DNA from: Gammaproteobacteria bacterium
GTDB taxonomy: Bacteria > Pseudomonadota > Gammaproteobacteria > Pseudomonadales > Azotimanducaceae
Length of the DNA: 64,000 nt
Assembly: GCA_009846005.1 (NCBI GenBank)
Contig: VXYL01000059.1
Coordinates: forward strand, 1 to 64,000
Reading direction: 5' to 3'
In this document: piece after piece, positions 59,797-64,000 of the stretch
Numbering within the stretch: the stretch's first letter is position 1
Layout of the letters: the number at the start of each line of letters is the position of its first letter
Notes under the pieces: model-generated
What the model was told of the DNA's origin: nothing
What the model saw: only the letters and a program-made list of their open reading frames with translations
Database searches by the model: none
Program-made: the position numbers and the translations under genes

Positions 59797-60924
59797 ATGC
59801 AATTCGTCGACGAAGCGGTGATCGAGGTCGAGGCCGGTAAGGGCGGCGACGGGTGCTTGAGCTTCCATCGCGGCCCCAACCTGCCCAAGGGCGGGCCCGA
59901 CGGGGGCAACGGCGGCAACGGCGGTGACGTCAGGCTCGTCGGAGATGCGGCGTTGAATACGCTGGTCGACTTCCGGTTCATGCCACGCTGCCGGGCGCAA
60001 AGCGGCCGCGCCGGTGGCGGGCGCGACAAGACCGGTGCCGGGGGCGCTACGCTAGACGTACGTGTCCCGGTCGGGACGCGGATCATCGACGAAGAGACAG
60101 GCACGACCATGGGCGATGTCGCCGCACCGGAGCAGGCGGTAACGGTCGCAAAGGGCGGCGTCCGCGGTTTCGGCAACGCGCACTTCAAGTCCAGTACGAA
60201 CCGGGCGCCGCGGCAGACCACGCCGGGTTCGGCGGGAGAGAGCCGCCGGCTGCGCCTGACACTGAATGTCATCGCTGACGTCGGTTTGCTCGGTATGCCC
60301 AATGCGGGCAAATCGACGCTGATTGCCCGGGTGTCGGCGTCCAAACCCAAGATCGCGGACTATCCGTTTACCACCTTGGTCCCGAATCTGGGCGTGGTCC
60401 GGGTCGGCGAGGACGCGAGCTTCGTGATGGCCGATGTGCCGGGGTTGATTCCCGGCGCGTCGAGCGGCGCGGGACTCGGCTACCGATTCCTGAAGCACCT
60501 CACAAGGACACGGCTCTTGCTGCATCTCGTCGACGCCGCGCCCCTGGATGGTTCCGATCCTGTCGGCAACTGCCGTCAGATCGAGGAGGAACTCTTTGCG
60601 TATAGCGGCGTCTTCCGGGAACGTGATGTCTGGATGGTGGCGACCAAGATGGACCTGACCGGCTCTGAACACGTGCTGGGAAGGTTGGCCGAGGCGTTTC
60701 CGGATCGTCGGCGTTTCGGGATATCCGCAGCTACCGGGCTGGGGCTCGACGATTTGACCCGTGCCGTGATGGCTTGGGTCTCGCGCTACCGCACCCGGTT
60801 GGAGGATGACGCCGAGTTCGCGCGACACGAGCGGGAACTCAACGACATCGTGGCCGACGACGTACGCCGCCACTCGCTCGGGCGACGGGTCGCGTCCCCG
60901 TTGAGGGAGTCGTCAGTTGGCTGA
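59797..60924 (+). CDS. obgE: GTPase Obg (CgtA)
   Basis: 375 residues from ATG 59797. The glycine-rich Obg fold begins FVDEAVIEVEAGKGGDGCLS, FHRGPNLPKGGPDGGNGGNG, then the G domain: LGMPNAGKSTLIARVS (G1), DYPFTTLVPNLGVV (G2), ADVPGLIPGASSGAGLGYRF (G3) and VATKMDLTG (G4). It helps 50S subunit assembly and stress control. No C-terminal TGS domain is present, as is usual for gammaproteobacteria. Confidence 0.97.
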   Translation: MQFVDEAVIEVEAGKGGDGCLSFHRGPNLPKGGPDGGNGGNGGDVRLVGDAALNTLVDFRFMPRCRAQSGRAGGGRDKTGAGGATLDVRVPVGTRIIDEETGTTMGDVAAPEQAVTVAKGGVRGFGNAHFKSSTNRAPRQTTPGSAGESRRLRLTLNVIADVGLLGMPNAGKSTLIARVSASKPKIADYPFTTLVPNLGVVRVGEDASFVMADVPGLIPGASSGAGLGYRFLKHLTRTRLLLHLVDAAPLDGSDPVGNCRQIEEELFAYSGVFRERDVWMVATKMDLTGSEHVLGRLAEAFPDRRRFGISAATGLGLDDLTRAVMAWVSRYRTRLEDDAEFARHERELNDIVADDVRRHSLGRRVASPLRESSVG

Positions 60925-62053
60925 ACGGGGTTCGAGTCGGGAGATGCTTGCGGGGGCCAGGACGTGGGTGATCAAGGTAGGCAGTGCCCTGCTGACCGGG
61001 GACGGTCAGGGACTCGATGAGCATGGGCTCGACGCCTGGTGCGGGCAGATCGCAGCGCTCCTGGCGTCGGGAAGGCGTGTCGTCCTTGTGTCGAGCGGGG
61101 CCGTGGCGGAAGGTTGCCGACAGCTCGGATTCGATAGCCGGCCAACGACGGTCCACGAGCTGCAGGCCGCTGCGGCGGTGGGCCAGTCAGGACTGATCGA
61201 GGCCTACGAGCGGGCGTTCCGGCGGCGCGACAGGCGGATCGCGATGGTGCTCTTGACTCATGACGATCTCTCGGATCGGGAGCGCTACCTGAATGCCCGG
61301 ACAACGCTCGCGACACTGCTTGATCTCGGTGTGGTGCCGGTCATCAACGAGAACGACTCGGTGGCCACCGAGGAGATCAAACTGGGCGACAACGACACCT
61401 TGGCGGGCATGGTGGCCAGCCTGCTCTCCGCCGACGTGCTCGTGCTGCTCACCGACCAGGATGGCCTGCACGAGTCGGATCCCCGTTTTGAACCGAATGC
61501 GCCCGTCGTCAGGCAGGCCGCCGCCGCGGATCCCAAGCTCGATGCCATGGCAGGCGGCGGCGCAGGCCGCTTGGGACGCGGTGGGATGGTGACCAAGCTG
61601 GCGGCGGCCCGGCTAGCCGCCCTCTCGGGAGCGCATACCGTGATAGCCGACGGGCGGACGCCCGACATCCTGGGTCGACTAGCCCGGGGGGAGGATCGCG
61701 GCACGTTGCTGACAGCCGACCTCGCGCCTCTCGATGCGCGCAAGCGCTGGCTTGCCGGCCAACGCCGAGCCAAGGGCGATCTGGTCGTGGATCCCGGTGC
61801 GGCGGACGCCATCGCGAACCGGGGCGTGAGCGTGCTGCCTGCGGGTGTCACCGACGCGACCGGCGCGTTTCGGCGCGGGGACATGGTCCGGGTCGTGGAT
61901 CTTGAAGGACATGCCGTGGCCAAGGGTCTGGCGAACTACGCTGTGGAGGAAGCGCGCAAGCTTGCGGGCTGCAAGTCAAGCCAGATCGAGTCGATTCTCG
62001 GCTACGTCGACGAACCGGAGCTCATCCACCGAGACAACCTGGTCCTGCTTTGA
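60917..62053 (+). CDS. proB: Glutamate 5-kinase
   Basis: About 378 residues from TTG 60917, which overlaps the obgE stop by 8 bases and has GAGGGAG seven bases upstream; an ATG at 60944 is the alternative. The kinase domain shows TWVIKVGSALLTGDGQGLDE, VVLVSSGAVAEGCRQLGF, VVPVINENDSVATEEIKLGD, NDTLAGMVASLLSADVLVLL and GGAGRLGRGGMVTKLAAARL. The C-terminal 110 residues are the PUA domain (AKGDLVVDPGAADAIANRGV, FRRGDMVRVVDLEGHAVAKG). It catalyses the first step of proline synthesis, with feedback by proline expected. Confidence 0.95.
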   Translation: MAERGSSREMLAGARTWVIKVGSALLTGDGQGLDEHGLDAWCGQIAALLASGRRVVLVSSGAVAEGCRQLGFDSRPTTVHELQAAAAVGQSGLIEAYERAFRRRDRRIAMVLLTHDDLSDRERYLNARTTLATLLDLGVVPVINENDSVATEEIKLGDNDTLAGMVASLLSADVLVLLTDQDGLHESDPRFEPNAPVVRQAAAADPKLDAMAGGGAGRLGRGGMVTKLAAARLAALSGAHTVIADGRTPDILGRLARGEDRGTLLTADLAPLDARKRWLAGQRRAKGDLVVDPGAADAIANRGVSVLPAGVTDATGAFRRGDMVRVVDLEGHAVAKGLANYAVEEARKLAGCKSSQIESILGYVDEPELIHRDNLVLL

Positions 62054-62206
62054 GGGAGGGCCGTTCGGCGGGGCCCTAACGCCCCACGGCGTGCGGTCGC
62101 CAGCTGGGCCCAAACGCCTTGGCCCGTCCGCTACGGCAGCGGCGGAACCCCGTAGGGGCTGGGCTCGTCCCCGCCCGCGCCTGGACATTGTCGTTGCCAC
62201 GGAAAC

Positions 62207-62226
62207 GGGACGGGACAAGCCCGTCC
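62207..62226. repeat. Dispersed hairpin repeat, second copy
   Basis: GGGACGGGACAAGCCCGTCC, identical to 54876-54895 and again between convergent genes (proB and rpsT). Related GC-rich stretches occur at about 62165-62183, 46071-46088, 24786-24797 and 18621-18639. Confidence 0.7.
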
Positions 62227-62239
62227 CTTTCGGTTCGTT

Positions 62240-62503
62240 TCAGGTGAGCGCGTTGACCTTGGCAGACAGGCGAGACTTGTGCCGAGCGGCCTTGTTGCGA
62301 TGCATGATGCCCTTGCTGGCCATCTTGTCGATCACCGGGATCGCTTCGGTCAGCGCCGTTCTTGCCGCCTCGGCGTCGCCGGCATCGACGGCCGCGACGA
62401 CCTTCTTGATGTACGTGCGTACCTTCGAGCGGTGGCTGACATTGCGCGTGCGGTGGCGTTCGGCCTGACGTGCGCGTTTGCGGGCTTGCGGGCTATTTGC
62501 CAA
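62240..62503 (-). CDS. rpsT: 30S ribosomal protein S20
   Basis: 87 residues from TTG 62503 (read as Met; MANSPQARKRARQAERHRTR), with AGGAA five bases upstream. KVRTYIKKVVAAVDAGDAEA and GIMHRNKAARHKSRLSAKV are the family core. E. coli rpsT also uses a UUG start, where it is part of autogenous control, so this start is likely genuine. It is divergent from murJ. Confidence 0.95.
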   Translation of the reverse strand: MANSPQARKRARQAERHRTRNVSHRSKVRTYIKKVVAAVDAGDAEAARTALTEAIPVIDKMASKGIMHRNKAARHKSRLSAKVNALT

Positions 62504-62595
62504 AACGTTCCTGCGGTCGGTGGCGGAAGGCGGCGTAATATGCCCACCGATCGCAGGCGTGTCAATTGCGCGAGGGGTTTGGGCACGGGGCAATC

Positions 62596-64000
62596 GTGAG
62601 CGATAGCGACGACATCGCCGCCCGCAGCGGTTCCGAGGGAAGCGACGTCGCTGCGCAGGGCGGCGTGTTCGCTGGCATGACCGTGCTGTCGAGGCTGTCC
62701 GGGCTGGCTCGGGATTGGGCGCTTGCGCATGTGGTGGGCGCGACGGGTGCCGCCGATACCTTCTACCTGGCGTTTCGGATCCCGAATTTCTTCCGGCGCC
62801 TGTTCGCCGAATCGACGTTCGCGCTCGCCTTCGTCCCCGTGCTTTCCGAGTACCGCGAACGCGGCAGCCACGCCGCGCTGCGGGCGTTCGTCGCGGCCCT
62901 ATCCGGCAACTTCCTCATTGTGTTGTTAGTGGTGACGGTGGCCGGCGTTGCGGGCGCGTGGTTGCTCGCTGCGGTGTTCATGCCCGGGTTCCTCGGCGAT
63001 CCGGAGCGCTTCGCGCTCGCCACGGATTTGACGCGGATCATGTTCCCCTACATGGCGTTGATATCGCTCACCGCCTTTGCCGGTGCGACTCTCAACAGCG
63101 CCAACCGGTTCGCCATCCCGGCGTTCACGCCCGTGCTGCTCAACGTGTCGTTGATTGCGGCGGCGTTGTGGGCGGCATCGGGTGCGACCCAGGGCGTCTC
63201 GGGCATCGCCTATGCATTGGCGTGGGGTGTGCTTGCCGGAGGTGCGGCGCAACTGCTGTTCAACCTCCCGTCGGTGGCGCGGACCGGTCTGCTCGTTGCG
63301 CCACGACCGAACTGGCGCCACGAAGGCGTGGCGAAGGTCTTCAAACTCCTGGTGCCGGCGGTGTTCGCGGGTTCCGCTTACCAGGTGAACGCCTTGATCG
63401 GCACCATGTTGGCGTCGGTGCTCGAAGAAGGCAGTGCATCTTGGCTCTACTACGCCGACCGGCTTTGGGAAGTTCCCATCGGAATCGTCGCGATCGCGCT
63501 CGGCACGGTACTCCTGCCCAACCTGTCGCGGCTGCATACCGCTGGCGACTCGGCACGCTTCAACGACACGCTCGACTGGGGCGTGCGCACCGGGCTCCTG
63601 CTGGGTATTCCCGCAGCCGTCGCGCTCTGGGTGCTCGCCTATCCGCTGGTCGCGACGATCTTCCTGCACGGCGAGATGCGCCCGTACGATGCGGACCGGT
63701 CGGCAGCGGCCCTGCGCGCCTTCGCCGTCGGCCTCGTTCCGCTCATTCTGGTCAAGGTCGCCGTCCCCGGGTTCTTTTCCCGGCAGGACTCGAAAACGCC
63801 GCTCAAGTTCGCCGTTGCCGCCACGGTGGCGAACATCGCAATCAGCCTGGCGACGTTCTGGTGGCTCGGTCATGTTGGCCTGGCCTTGGCGACCAGCGTT
63901 GCCGGAATCGTCAACGCGGGACTGTTGCTCGGCGCGCTCGTCGCGGGGCGCCACTATCGGCCGAGCCGGCGCTTGGCACGAACGACACTCGTCGCGCTGC
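62596..64000 (+). CDS. murJ: Lipid II flippase MurJ (MviN), C-terminus beyond window
   Basis: At least 468 residues from GTG 62596 (GGGG about 6 bases upstream), running off the right edge. Many membrane spans are visible and the signature N-terminal region is clear: SRLSGLARDWALAHVVGATG, DTFYLAFRIPNFFRRLFAES, FALAFVPVLSEYRERG. VNALIGTMLASVLEEGSASW, YYADRLWEVPIGIVAIALGT and LLPNLSRLHTAGD are typical MOP-superfamily MurJ blocks. It flips lipid II across the inner membrane for peptidoglycan synthesis. rpsT-murJ divergence is usual in gammaproteobacteria. Confidence 0.93.
   Translation, partial: MSDSDDIAARSGSEGSDVAAQGGVFAGMTVLSRLSGLARDWALAHVVGATGAADTFYLAFRIPNFFRRLFAESTFALAFVPVLSEYRERGSHAALRAFVAALSGNFLIVLLVVTVAGVAGAWLLAAVFMPGFLGDPERFALATDLTRIMFPYMALISLTAFAGATLNSANRFAIPAFTPVLLNVSLIAAALWAASGATQGVSGIAYALAWGVLAGGAAQLLFNLPSVARTGLLVAPRPNWRHEGVAKVFKLLVPAVFAGSAYQVNALIGTMLASVLEEGSASWLYYADRLWEVPIGIVAIALGTVLLPNLSRLHTAGDSARFNDTLDWGVRTGLLLGIPAAVALWVLAYPLVATIFLHGEMRPYDADRSAAALRAFAVGLVPLILVKVAVPGFFSRQDSKTPLKFAVAATVANIAISLATFWWLGHVGLALATSVAGIVNAGLLLGALVAGRHYRPSRRLARTTLVAL

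Overview
The window looks like a chromosomal segment of a GC-rich, probably aquatic and uncultured gammaproteobacterium. The right end carries ispB(-), rplU-rpmA-obgE-proB(+), rpsT(-), murJ(+), an arrangement typical of gammaproteobacteria. Large TonB-receptor, DUF5916 and acyl-CoA/CoA-transferase proteins fit an aerobic heterotroph. The taxonomic call is an inference from gene order and gene content only.

Layout. (1) 1-23.9 kb: a cell-envelope and signalling region. It has a roadblock/LC7-like protein cut by the window edge, a decayed rve-type insertion sequence, a VWA-like/TonB fusion, two tandem secreted paralogues, an outer-membrane barrel, and a spermidine-synthase-like membrane protein. 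These are followed by two membrane pseudokinases fused to SUMF1/FGE-like domains (one with PEGA repeats), a cysteine-rich exported protein, a TonB-dependent receptor, a second, frame-broken roadblock gene, AmtB, and a one-piece histidine kinase/response regulator/winged-helix protein with a frame break. (2) 24.1-26.1 kb: a TetR regulator and an orphan ParB-like gene. (3) 26.37-42.72 kb: a genomic island bounded by a 15-bp direct repeat of the 3' end of tRNA-Ser(GCT). It holds a P4-type integrase, McrBC, a Cys-rich zinc-ribbon-like protein, a nested HTH/tyrosine-recombinase/coiled-coil trio, and a toxin-antitoxin pair apparently in an operon with a single-chain Type ISP-like restriction-modification enzyme. 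A TPR-like protein and an unknown protein complete it. (4) 42.7-57.7 kb: tRNA-Ser, tRNA-Arg, a DUF5916 outer-membrane protein, a glyoxalase-fold/acyl-CoA dehydrogenase/CoA-transferase/hydrolase/NatAB-like ABC cluster, an ankyrin protein, a TPR-like lipoprotein, an enolase-superfamily dehydratase, a repeat-containing exported protein and tRNA-Pro. (5) 57.8-64 kb: the housekeeping block.

How the parts fit. The island is an anti-phage locus: a modified-DNA restriction system, a second restriction-modification enzyme physically coupled to a toxin-antitoxin module, and several unassigned genes that could be further defence genes. The left third is rich in membrane-anchored, catalytically dead signalling domains plus small roadblock proteins, which suggests a scaffold-type signalling system rather than phosphotransfer. 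Three genes (transposase, roadblock 2, hybrid kinase) carry single-base frame breaks, and the transposase also has an in-frame stop. The single-base breaks could be real decay or assembly errors. No rRNA, CRISPR array or riboswitch was seen.
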